Positions 1 through 8,429 of a stretch of DNA of 64,000 bases are shown in pieces. Below the pieces are notes generated by a model. That model saw only the letters and a program-made list of their open reading frames with translations, was not told where the DNA came from and did no database searches. Made by a program: the position numbers and the translations under genes. This DNA is from Cryobacterium sp. Y57 (GTDB taxonomy: Bacteria; Actinomycetota; Actinomycetes; Actinomycetales; Microbacteriaceae). The number at the start of each line of letters is the position of its first letter. Position 1 is the stretch's first letter. The DNA lies in contig NZ_PJJL01000062.1 of NCBI RefSeq assembly GCF_002929505.1, positions 58,048-122,047 on the forward strand. Direction: 5' to 3'.

Positions 1-484
1 TGCCGGGCTCGTGCATCCACGCGGAGGCCACTCCGAAAACGAGAGTCAAGAGCTGCGCCGCGTCCCACGTAGCCTCAACCTGGCCAGCGGCCTGCGCTAA
101 GCGGATGCGCCGCACCTGTTCGTCGCGATAGCCGATCATGACCTCGAGCGCCGGCAGCTTGGTGCCGTCGGTCTCGAGGCGCGCCCAGTCGATCATGCGC
201 AGGTGGTCACCGTGCAGCACAGAATGGTCGAACAGCGCTCCGGCAAAAGCCGGCACATCGTGGTCGGTGAGCATGGCGTCGCTCGCGAATTCGCGGAGAT
301 TTAGTTCCAGCACCTCGAGGAACAGCTGTTTCTTGTCGGAGTAATAGGCGTAGAGGCGCTCCTTGCTTGCCGTGGCACTCTTGGCGATGCGGTCGACACG
401 CGCCCCGGCCAAGCCGTAGGCCGCGAACTCCGTGCGCGCCGCGTTGAGAATGCGGGTCTGAGTGTCTGCTCCATCGCGTGCCAT
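1..484 (-). CDS. TetR-family transcriptional regulator (C-terminus cut by window edge)
   Basis: The frame is open from an ATG at 484 to base 1, so about 161 residues are visible and the stop lies outside the window. The first 50 residues (MARDGADTQTRILNAAR onward) form a typical TetR DNA-binding domain: helix 1, then a helix-turn-helix with AGARVDRIAK and TASKERLYAYY, followed by DKKQLFLEVL. The rest is the helical ligand-binding region. It is divergent from an MFS exporter, and the 68-bp gap holds a perfect 18-bp palindrome. This is the usual arrangement of a local repressor of a drug or metabolite pump, and autoregulation is likely. The ligand is unknown. Confidence 0.9.
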   Translation of the reverse strand, partial: MARDGADTQTRILNAARTEFAAYGLAGARVDRIAKSATASKERLYAYYSDKKQLFLEVLELNLREFASDAMLTDHDVPAFAGALFDHSVLHGDHLRMIDWARLETDGTKLPALEVMIGYRDEQVRRIRLAQAAGQVEATWDAAQLLTLVFGVASAWMHEPG

Positions 485-510
485 ACTCGACTATAACCAA
501 TAATCCATTA

Positions 511-528
511 AAACGAACTAGTTCGTTT
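511..528. promoter_or_regulatory. 18-bp perfect palindromic operator, likely bound by the divergent TetR
   Basis: The sequence aaacgaactagttcgttt is its own reverse complement over all 18 bases. It lies 26 bp upstream of the TetR start and 24 bp upstream of the MFS ATG, where it could block both promoters. The two half-sites are the shape and length expected for a TetR dimer. Binding is inferred from position and symmetry. Confidence 0.75.
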
Positions 529-552
529 GTTTTTGGCGATAGGGTTGCCAAC

Positions 553-2163
553 ATGTCGACTCCACGCCGCAAGGCTGATGCACCGCCAATCGATTTGAAT
601 CACACCGACGCGTCTGAAACACCCGCAACGAGCCCCGCAACGAGCACGGCCCGACCGAGCACGGTCGAACCCGATACCGCAGCGCCCTCATCAGCGAGTG
701 CGGCATCCGCTTCTGTTGATCACGGAGCGGCCAACCCCCGCCGGTGGTGGCTGCTTGCCATTGTGGCGCTCGCCCAACTCACCGTCGTGCTGGACGGCAT
801 CATTGTGAACATCGCGCTTCCCCAGGCGCAGATCGCACTCGGCATGAGTGACGGCGAACGTACCTGGGTCGTCACTCTCTACTCGCTGGTGTTCGGCGCG
901 CTGCTGCTGCTCGGCGGGCGCATCGCCGACTTCTGGGGCCGCAAACGCTCCTTCATTGTGGGCATGGCCGGGTTCGCCATCGCTTCAGCCATCGGCGGTG
1001 CCGCGCAGAACACCGGGGAGCTACTGGCTGCTCGTGGTCTGCAGGGGCTGTTCGCAGCCTTGCTCGCTCCAGCCTCGCTCGCCCTACTCACCGTGAATTT
1101 TCCCGGCGGCAAGGACCGCATCAAGGCCTTTGCCCTCTACGGCGCAATCGCCGGCGGTGGCGCGGCCGTTGGCCTCATTCTCGGCGGCGTGCTCACCGAG
1201 TATGCGAGCTGGCGCTGGTGCCTGTTCGTGAACGTGCCGATCGCGATCGTCGCGATTGCGGCCGCCCTTCCGGTGATCCGGGAAAGTAAGGCGCACGGCA
1301 ACACCCGGTACGACGTGCCGGGGGCCACTCTCGTGGCATTCGGTCTCGGATCCCTCGTGTTCGGCTTCGCACAAGCCGAGAATGGCTGGGGCAGCTGGCC
1401 CGTGCTCGTCTGCCTCCCGCTCGGACTGGTGCTGCTGGCACTATTCGTGTTTGTGGAGAGCCGGTCCAATCATCCGCTTCTGCCGTTGCGCATCATCGCC
1501 GACAAGGTGCGCGGCGGAGCCTTTCTCACCGCTTTGCTTTCCGGCGCTGCGCTTCTTGGCGGACTCCTTTTTCTCACGCTTTATTTTCAGATCGTGCTGG
1601 GATATACCCCGATCCAGTCCGGTCTCGCTTCCCTGCCGATGACGGTGACGATCATGATCGGTGCGGGGGTGCTGTCAAAGTTTCTGGCCAGCACCGGCGT
1701 GCGCCTTCCAATGACTGTCGGCCCGATCGTCGGCGCAGCCGGCCTGCTCTGGCTGACCGGCATCACGGTGGGCGGAAACTATGCGCTGGAGGTGCTGCCC
1801 GGGCTCTTTCTGCTCGGAGCCGGCCTGGCCCTGATCTTCGTGCCTCTGCAAAACGTGGCCCTGTCCGGGATTGCCGAACACGACGCGGGCGCGGCAAGCG
1901 CGGCCGTGACGGCCATGCAGCAGATCGGCGGCTCGCTTGGAACCGCGCTGTTCACCGCGCTCTACACGGCCGCCGTGAGTTCCTATCTGATCGGCACAGT
2001 GCCCTCACAAGCAGCACAGTTCGGCGCGCTCGTGAACGGCTACCAGTCCGCATTTCTGTGGGCGGCCATCATCATCTTCGCGGCGGCGCCCATTGCATTC
2101 TTCCTGGTCCGCCCGCGCAGGGAGGATCTGCTCAGCACGGAGTCCGCTGTGCACCAAGGGTAG
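553..2163 (+). CDS. MFS drug exporter, DHA2 (EmrB/QacA) type
   Basis: The 536-residue product is a proton-driven multidrug exporter in the cytoplasmic membrane. After a hydrophilic, Ser/Thr/Ala-rich N-terminal tail of about 65 residues, hydrophobic segments run to the end, consistent with the 14-helix DHA2 group. Family motifs are visible: LDGIIVNIALPQAQIALGMS (motif D1) in helix 1, GGRIADFWGRKRSF (motif A) between helices 2 and 3, and a Gly/Pro-rich antiporter segment near residue 160–200. The ATG at 553 is chosen because the upstream in-frame ATG at 478 would overlap the divergent regulator and the operator. It is probably repressed by the neighbouring TetR protein. The substrate cannot be read from sequence. 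Confidence 0.88.
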   Translation: MSTPRRKADAPPIDLNHTDASETPATSPATSTARPSTVEPDTAAPSSASAASASVDHGAANPRRWWLLAIVALAQLTVVLDGIIVNIALPQAQIALGMSDGERTWVVTLYSLVFGALLLLGGRIADFWGRKRSFIVGMAGFAIASAIGGAAQNTGELLAARGLQGLFAALLAPASLALLTVNFPGGKDRIKAFALYGAIAGGGAAVGLILGGVLTEYASWRWCLFVNVPIAIVAIAAALPVIRESKAHGNTRYDVPGATLVAFGLGSLVFGFAQAENGWGSWPVLVCLPLGLVLLALFVFVESRSNHPLLPLRIIADKVRGGAFLTALLSGAALLGGLLFLTLYFQIVLGYTPIQSGLASLPMTVTIMIGAGVLSKFLASTGVRLPMTVGPIVGAAGLLWLTGITVGGNYALEVLPGLFLLGAGLALIFVPLQNVALSGIAEHDAGAASAAVTAMQQIGGSLGTALFTALYTAAVSSYLIGTVPSQAAQFGALVNGYQSAFLWAAIIIFAAAPIAFFLVRPRREDLLSTESAVHQG

Positions 2164-2204
2164 CGGGGCAGTCGGCACGCGCACGCTCGCGGCCCACCTT
2201 ATCT

Positions 2205-2236
2205 CCTCGGGCCCAGTTTATAAACTGGGCCCGAGG
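2205..2236. terminator. Bidirectional terminator-like perfect 32-bp palindrome between convergent genes
   Basis: Two 16-base arms (cctcgggcccagttta and its exact complement) meet with no spacer. The palindrome lies 41 bp after the MFS stop and 22 bp after the stop of the converging minus-strand gene. It would form a GC-rich hairpin in either transcript. No clear U-tract follows, so termination is likely but not certain. Confidence 0.6.
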
Positions 2237-2254
2237 ACGGGGCCCGGGCCCCGT
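2237..2254. repeat. Second perfect palindrome (18 bp), abutting the first
   Basis: The sequence acggggcccgggccccgt is fully self-complementary and begins at the base after the 32-bp palindrome. The pair gives 50 contiguous bases of perfect dyad symmetry between convergent stop codons. It may reinforce termination or be a slow-to-replicate cruciform site; function is inferred. Confidence 0.6.
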
Positions 2255-2258
2255 CCGA

Positions 2259-2762
2259 TCAGCTATCCAGGGCGACCAGGACGGTGTCGCCGTGCACGTC
2301 GATCGTCACGACGAGCAGACCGTCGGTATCGTCGGGACTGATGGCGTATTCGAGCACCGCGAAGTGCGCCTCGCTGCCGGCGTGATGCGGGTGAAAGCTG
2401 ATGCGCTGCAGGCGCAGCGAGCGCAGAAAGTCAATCTGCTGGTCACCGGAATCCCAGATGATGGCGTTTTCGATCGCCTCCTGGTCCATCTCGTCGAGCT
2501 GCTCACCGATGTACTGGCTCGTCACCGACACCTCAGCGGACAGGTCGGCCACGAGGGATTCGCGCACCTGGGAGTCGAGGTCCTCCATCGAGCCGATCAT
2601 CGCAGCCGCAATGTCGAGCGCCTCGGTGATCACCGAATCTTCATCGGGCGAACTGAGATCGATTTCGATGCTCTGGTCGCCGAGCTCCACGGAGTCCGAC
2701 CAGTACACCTCGCCTTCGTCTTCGTCGCCGAGAATTCCGAAGAAGTCGTGTTCAATGCTCAT
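2259..2762 (-). CDS. DUF2004-type protein downstream of ftsY
   Basis: A 167-residue acidic cytoplasmic protein beginning MSIEHDFFGILGDEDEGE. It has no signal peptide or membrane segment. I read it as a member of the DUF2004 family of small proteins of unknown function found near ftsY in actinobacteria; this is recalled family knowledge, not a search result. The frame stays open upstream into ftsY, but the ATG at 2762 leaves a sensible 34-nt gap after ftsY and starts where the conserved-looking acidic sequence begins. It is probably cotranscribed with ftsY. No catalytic motif is evident. Confidence 0.7.
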   Translation of the reverse strand: MSIEHDFFGILGDEDEGEVYWSDSVELGDQSIEIDLSSPDEDSVITEALDIAAAMIGSMEDLDSQVRESLVADLSAEVSVTSQYIGEQLDEMDQEAIENAIIWDSGDQQIDFLRSLRLQRISFHPHHAGSEAHFAVLEYAISPDDTDGLLVVTIDVHGDTVLVALDS

Positions 2763-2796
2763 GCTGGTCTCACTGTCTCTTGAAGGTAATAGTCGA

Positions 2797-3672
<876 letters not shown>

Positions 3673-3780
3673 GTGCTTAGCCTACGGGGACGCCACCGCC
3701 TTCCGCGCGGCGCGGGACGCGGCCAGGCCGCAGCATGCCAGCTACCGACCGAACACTCAAGCGGTATCGCGCAACCTGTG

Positions 3781-3821
3781 TGACGCTGCGTGACAGTGTG
3801 TGACAGTGCATGACCAGGTCA
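3781..3821 (+). promoter_or_regulatory. Four TGAC boxes at exact 10-bp spacing upstream of the sulfur operon
   Basis: TGAC occurs at 3781, 3791, 3801 and 3811, one helical turn apart. The last box extends into the inverted repeat TGACC-A-GGTCA (3811–3821). The array ends 90 bp before the sulfite reductase start. Helical phasing on one face of DNA suggests cooperative binding of a regulator, plausibly one that senses sulfur status; the regulator is not in this window. Confidence 0.45.
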
Positions 3822-3911
3822 CCGCGCCCCTATTCGTGCGGCGCAGTAGCGTGAGAGTCGTTGCTTCGGTTCGTAAACCCCGGGGCAGCGCCGCAAACCG
3901 AGGGAGCCCAC

Positions 3912-5666
3912 GTGCCGAACGAATCCGAGACGGTGCACAGCGAAACGGCCGTGGCCGCGAACGCACCGGTCGCGACCAAGCTGCCCGCAGCCCGTCCGCC
4001 GCGGCCTTCAACCCGCCCGAACGGCCAGTGGAAGATCGACGGCACCGAGCCGCTCAACGGCAACGAGGTCTGGAAGCAGGTCGACAACGGCCTCGCTGTA
4101 CGTGGCCGCATCGAAGAAATCTATTCCAAGCAGGGGTTCGATTCCATTGACGGCACCGACCTGCACGGCCGTTTTCGCTGGTGGGGCCTCTACACGCAGC
4201 GTAAGCCCGGCATCGACGGCGGCAGGACTGCCACCCTCGAGCCGGAAGAACTCGAAGACCGCTACTTCATGCTGCGGGTGCGCATCGACGGCGGCCAGCT
4301 CACCACCGAACAGACCCGCGTGATCGGTGAGGTCTCCCGCGACTTCGGCCGCGACACCGCCGACATCACCGACCGCCAGAATATTCAGCTGCACTGGATC
4401 CAGATCGAGGACATGCCCGAAATCTGGCGCCGTCTCGAAGCCGTCGGCCTGGAAACCACCCAGGCCTGCGGCGACGTACCCCGCGTCTTCCTCGGCTCCC
4501 CCGTGGCCGGAATCGCTGCCGACGAACTCATCGACCCCACCGAAGCCATCGCCGAAATCGCCCGTAAGTACCTCGGCACCGACGAATTCGCCAACCTGCC
4601 CCGCAAATTCAAGACGGCCATCACCGGCCACCCGAGCCAGGATGTCGTGCACGAGATCAATGACATCGGTCTCGTAGCCGTCGACCACCCCGAGCTCGGC
4701 ATCGGCTATGACCTGTGGGTAGGCGGCGCCCTCAGCACCACCCCACGCTTCGCCGAACGGCTGGGTGCCTTCGTGGCCGAAGACCGAGTGTCCGAGGTGT
4801 GGCGCGGCGTCACCTCGATCTTTCGGGACTACGGCTACCGTCGCCTCCGCGGCAAAGCACGCCTGAAGTTTCTACTCGCTGAATGGGGCACCGAGAAGTT
4901 CCGTCGCATTCTCGAAGACGAATATCTCGGCTACCCCCTGCCAGACGGGCCCGCTGCGCCACGCCCGAAGACGCAGGGCGACCACATTGGTGTGCACAAA
5001 CAGAAGGACGGCCGCTTCTACATCGGTGTGGCCCCCTTCGTCGGCCGAGTTTCCGGCCAAACCCTCATCCGCCTCGCCGACCTGCTTGAAACCTACGGCT
5101 CGAGCAGGCTGCGCACGACCCCGCACCAGAAGATCGTGGTGCTCGACGTGGCTGAGGAGCACGTGGAGCCGCTCATCGCGGCCCTCGACGAGATCGGGCT
5201 GTCGGCCCGCCCCAGTCTGTTCCGCCGCTCCACCGTCGCCTGCACCGGCATCGAATTCTGCAAGCTCGCCATTGTCGAAACCAAGCAGACGGCAACGGAT
5301 GCCATCCTCGAGCTCGAACAACGCCTCGCCACCATCGTGGCCCCGCACCCCATCACCCTGCACGTCAACGGCTGCCCCAATTCCTGCGCCCGCATTCAGG
5401 CTGCGGATATCGGGCTCAAAGGCCAGTTGCTGCCGGATGGCAACGGCGGTTCCACCCCGGGCTTTCAGGTGCACCTGGGCGGCGGTCTTGCCTCGGTCGA
5501 TCGGGAAGAAGCCGGCCTCGGCCGTACCGTGCGTGGCCTCAAGGTCACCGCCGAGAACCTCACCGATTACGTCGAACGCCTCGTGCTGCGCTTTCTGGCC
5601 GCCCGCAGCGCCGACGAAACTTTTGCGCAGTGGGCACACCGCGCCGATGAGGAGGACCTCAAATGA
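3912..5666 (+). CDS. sir: Ferredoxin-dependent assimilatory sulfite (nitrite) reductase
   Basis: A 584-residue siroheme/[4Fe-4S] enzyme that reduces sulfite to sulfide with six electrons. The cluster ligands are CTGIEFC (Cys444, Cys450) and CPNSC (Cys488, Cys492), the standard C-x5-C and C-x3-C pairs. Two ferredoxin-like half domains (about residues 70–140 and 320–390) precede siroheme-binding halves. The GTG at 3912 is preferred to the ATG at 3861 because AGGGAG lies 5 nt upstream. By sequence alone it could be a nitrite reductase. The following cysH, cysD and cysN make sulfite the likely substrate, and fprA plus ferredoxin at the operon end are the likely electron donors. Its stop overlaps the cysH start (ATGA). 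Confidence 0.93.
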   Translation: MPNESETVHSETAVAANAPVATKLPAARPPRPSTRPNGQWKIDGTEPLNGNEVWKQVDNGLAVRGRIEEIYSKQGFDSIDGTDLHGRFRWWGLYTQRKPGIDGGRTATLEPEELEDRYFMLRVRIDGGQLTTEQTRVIGEVSRDFGRDTADITDRQNIQLHWIQIEDMPEIWRRLEAVGLETTQACGDVPRVFLGSPVAGIAADELIDPTEAIAEIARKYLGTDEFANLPRKFKTAITGHPSQDVVHEINDIGLVAVDHPELGIGYDLWVGGALSTTPRFAERLGAFVAEDRVSEVWRGVTSIFRDYGYRRLRGKARLKFLLAEWGTEKFRRILEDEYLGYPLPDGPAAPRPKTQGDHIGVHKQKDGRFYIGVAPFVGRVSGQTLIRLADLLETYGSSRLRTTPHQKIVVLDVAEEHVEPLIAALDEIGLSARPSLFRRSTVACTGIEFCKLAIVETKQTATDAILELEQRLATIVAPHPITLHVNGCPNSCARIQAADIGLKGQLLPDGNGGSTPGFQVHLGGGLASVDREEAGLGRTVRGLKVTAENLTDYVERLVLRFLAARSADETFAQWAHRADEEDLK

Positions 5667-6457
5667 GCGCTGTCAACCTGAACGCCACGACACGCCAGAC
5701 CCGCGCTGTCACGTCCCCCGCCCGCGACCTGCCGCCGCGTCGATCGGGCGTCGAGCTTCAGGCCCTCGCCGAAGCTGGTTCCAGTGAGCTCGCTGCGGCG
5801 GCCGCCGCCAACAATCGTGAGGCCACCGCCGCGGAGGTCGTGGCCTGGGTCGCCCGCAATTTCGGCGTTGGCTCTGTCGCCGTAGCCTGCTCCATGGCCG
5901 ACGCGGTGCTGCCCGAGATCGTGTCGCAGCAGCTGCCCGGCGTCGACGTGCTTTTTCTCGACACCGGTTATCACTTCGCCGAGACCTACGCGACCCGCGA
6001 CGCGGTAGCTGCCGCCCTGCCGGTCACGGTTGTCGACGTACTGCCACTGACGACGGTGCCGGAGCAGAACGCTCTGCACGGCGCCGAACTCTTTGCCCGC
6101 GACGCAAATGCCTGCTGCGCGATGCGCAAGGTCGAACCGCTGCAGAGGTCGCTCAGCGGCTACGAGCTGTGGTTCACCGGTGTACGCCGCGACGAAGCAC
6201 CCACCCGCGCCGACACCCCGCTGGTGACCTGGGACGAACGCAACGGCTTGGTCAAGGTGAACCCGGTTGCCGCCTGGAGCTATGACGAGCTCATGGACTA
6301 CGCCACCGAACACCGGGTTCCCGTGAACGTGTTGCTCTCCCAGGGCTACCCCTCCATTGGTTGCGCCCCGTGCACCCAGCCCGTCGCGGCTGGTGCTGAC
6401 CCCCGTTCCGGCCGCTGGGCCACCCTCGAGAAGACAGAATGCGGGCTCCACCTATGA
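5663..6457 (+). CDS. cysH: Adenylyl-sulfate (APS) reductase CysH
   Basis: A 264-residue reductase converting APS to sulfite and AMP. It has the PP-loop-like start VAVACSMADAVLPEIV, the substrate loop LFLDTGYHFAET, and the four cysteines of a [4Fe-4S] cluster as CCAMRK (about residues 152–153) and CAPC (about 233–236). This marks the APS-using rather than the PAPS-using type. The catalytic cysteine is in the C-terminal ECGLHL. It overlaps the sulfite reductase stop by 4 nt and the cysD start by 4 nt, so translation is coupled. No cysC kinase is present, which fits direct APS reduction. Confidence 0.95.
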   Translation: MSAVNLNATTRQTRAVTSPARDLPPRRSGVELQALAEAGSSELAAAAAANNREATAAEVVAWVARNFGVGSVAVACSMADAVLPEIVSQQLPGVDVLFLDTGYHFAETYATRDAVAAALPVTVVDVLPLTTVPEQNALHGAELFARDANACCAMRKVEPLQRSLSGYELWFTGVRRDEAPTRADTPLVTWDERNGLVKVNPVAAWSYDELMDYATEHRVPVNVLLSQGYPSIGCAPCTQPVAAGADPRSGRWATLEKTECGLHL

Positions 6458-7365
6458 CGATCGCAACTTCACATCGCCTCTCCGAACTTGACGTGCTCGA
6501 GAGCGAAGCGATTCACATTATTCGCGAGGTCGTCGCCGAGTTCGAACGCCCCGTACTGCTGTTCAGCGGCGGCAAAGACTCCGTCGTCGTACTGCACCTC
6601 GCCGCGAAGGCGTTCTGGCCCGGCAAGATTCCGTTCTCGCTGCTGCACGTGGACACCGGCCACAACTTTCCCGAAGTGCTCGAGTTTCGTGACAAGACCG
6701 TCGCCGCGCACGGCGTACGTCTGACCGTCGCCAAGGTCGAGGATTACATCGCCGACGGCCGCCTGGCGGAACGCGCCGATGGCACCCGTAACCCCCTGCA
6801 GACCCTGCCGCTGCTCGACGCCATCGCCGCCGGTCGGCACGACGCGGTCTTCGGTGGCGCCCGTCGCGACGAAGATAAAGCGCGCGCGAAGGAGCGCATC
6901 CTCTCGCTACGCGATGAATTCGGGCAGTGGGACCCGCGCAACCAACGCCCCGAACTGTGGAACCTCTACAACGGCCGCCACACCGTCGGCCAGCACGTTC
7001 GCGCCTTCCCGATCAGCAACTGGACCGAACTCAACGTCTGGCGCTACATCGAACGCGAGAACATCGAACTGCCCCCGCTCTACTACGCCCACGAACGTGA
7101 GGTGTACCGCCGTGACGACATGTGGCGTGCCGTCGGCCCGGTCAGCCCGGCACGGGCCGACGAGACCATCGAAGTTCGCACCGTGCGCTATCGCACGGTG
7201 GGCGATATGAGCTGCACCGGCGCGGTCGACTCGGCAGCGGTATCCGTCTCCGACGTCGTGCGCGAGGTGGGAGTGAGCACCATCACCGAACGCGGCGCGA
7301 CCCGCGCCGACGACCGCATCTCCGAGGCCGCCATGGAAGACCGCAAAAAGGAAGGATATTTCTGA
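6454..7365 (+). CDS. cysD: Sulfate adenylyltransferase subunit 2 (CysD)
   Basis: A 303-residue ATP pyrophosphatase-type subunit that forms APS from ATP and sulfate together with the GTPase CysN. The PP motif SGGKDSVVVLHLAAKAF lies near residue 40, followed by LLHVDTGHNFPE and GGARRDEDKARAKERI. The length is normal for CysD. The ATG at 6454 overlaps the cysH stop (ATGA); the ATG at 6439 lies inside cysH and is less likely. Unusually, its partner cysN is not adjacent: a transporter binding-protein gene sits between them. Confidence 0.96.
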   Translation: MTIATSHRLSELDVLESEAIHIIREVVAEFERPVLLFSGGKDSVVVLHLAAKAFWPGKIPFSLLHVDTGHNFPEVLEFRDKTVAAHGVRLTVAKVEDYIADGRLAERADGTRNPLQTLPLLDAIAAGRHDAVFGGARRDEDKARAKERILSLRDEFGQWDPRNQRPELWNLYNGRHTVGQHVRAFPISNWTELNVWRYIERENIELPPLYYAHEREVYRRDDMWRAVGPVSPARADETIEVRTVRYRTVGDMSCTGAVDSAAVSVSDVVREVGVSTITERGATRADDRISEAAMEDRKKEGYF

Positions 7366-8426
7366 TGAAGAATTCGCTCCGTTTGGGCGCCCTCATGCTC
7401 GGAACGTCACTTCTGCTCAGTGGATGCGCCGCCACGGCCAGCACCGAGCCCGCAGCCGACCAGGGTCCCGCCGCCGAACTTCGCCTGGGCTACTTCGACA
7501 ACGTCACCCATGCCGCAGCGCTCGTCGGGCTGCAGAAGGGCTACTTCGCGGATGCCCTCGGCGACACGAAACTGAACACCCAGATTTTCAGCGCTGGCCC
7601 GGCAGCCGTTGAAGCACTCAGCGCCGGCGCCATCGACGCCGCGTACATCGGCCCGAGTCCAGCCGTGAACACGTTCATTCAAAGCGCCGGCCAGTCGGCC
7701 GTTATCGTGGCCGGAGCCACGAGCGGCGGGGCTGCGCTCGTGGTGCGAGACGGCATCGACAGCCCGGCTGACCTGGCCGGCACGATCCTCGCTACTCCGC
7801 AGTTGGGTAACACCCAGGATGTCGCCCTGCGGTCCTGGCTCGGCGACGAGGGGTACGAAACCAGCACGACCGGCGGCGGCGACGTCACGGTGTCCCCCAG
7901 CGATAACGCGCAAACTCTCACCCTGTTCCAGAGCGGCAAGATCGACGGCGCCTGGCTGCCGGAACCCTGGGTCTCCCGGCTTGTGCTTGAAGGCGGCGGC
8001 CACGTTCTGGTCAATGAAGCCGACCTCTGGGACAACGGCGATTTTCCCACCACCGTACTGCTCGTGCGCAAAGCCTTTCTCGAGGAGCACCCGGACACGG
8101 TGAGGGCCCTGCTCGACGGGCACGTCACCGCCGTGGACTGGCTTACCCAGAACCCGGTCGACGCCGCGGCCGTCATCAACGCTCAGCTCACGGCCGACAC
8201 CGGCAAGGCTCTCGCCGACGATGTTCTGGCTCGTGCCCTGACCGAAGTGAAATTCAGTGTCGACCCGCTCGCCACGACCTTTCCGGTGTTGCTACGCGAG
8301 GCAGTCAAGGTCGGCACCGCCAAGGACGGCGACCTAAACGGCCTGTTCAACGTGACACTGCTCAACGCCGTACTGGCCGAACGCTCTGAAGGACCGGTCT
8401 CGGCCGGCGGATTGGGAACGGAATAA
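7365..8426 (+). CDS. ABC transporter substrate-binding lipoprotein, sulfonate/taurine (SsuA/TauA) type
   Basis: A 353-residue lipoprotein. The signal peptide ends in the lipobox LLLSGC, with the lipidated Cys at residue 23. The mature part begins LRLGYFDNVTHAAALVGLQK and contains a GPAAVEALSAGAIDAAYIGP segment typical of the SsuA/TauA/nitrate-binding fold. The RBS aaggaagga lies 8 nt before the ATG, and the start overlaps the last base of the cysD stop. It lies between cysD and cysN, with the ATPase and permease further downstream. Sulfonate is the family prediction, but the context leaves sulfate or another oxyanion open. Confidence 0.88.
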   Translation: MKNSLRLGALMLGTSLLLSGCAATASTEPAADQGPAAELRLGYFDNVTHAAALVGLQKGYFADALGDTKLNTQIFSAGPAAVEALSAGAIDAAYIGPSPAVNTFIQSAGQSAVIVAGATSGGAALVVRDGIDSPADLAGTILATPQLGNTQDVALRSWLGDEGYETSTTGGGDVTVSPSDNAQTLTLFQSGKIDGAWLPEPWVSRLVLEGGGHVLVNEADLWDNGDFPTTVLLVRKAFLEEHPDTVRALLDGHVTAVDWLTQNPVDAAAVINAQLTADTGKALADDVLARALTEVKFSVDPLATTFPVLLREAVKVGTAKDGDLNGLFNVTLLNAVLAERSEGPVSAGGLGTE

Positions 8427-8429
8427 CAG

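Noticed and set aside
3781..3821. Possible CRISPR-like short repeats
   Set aside because: The 4-base boxes at 10-bp spacing are far too short for CRISPR repeats and there are no spacers or cas genes.
7122..7364. Upstream extension of the binding-protein frame
   Set aside because: It lies within cysD; the lipoprotein signal peptide and RBS fix the start at 7365.
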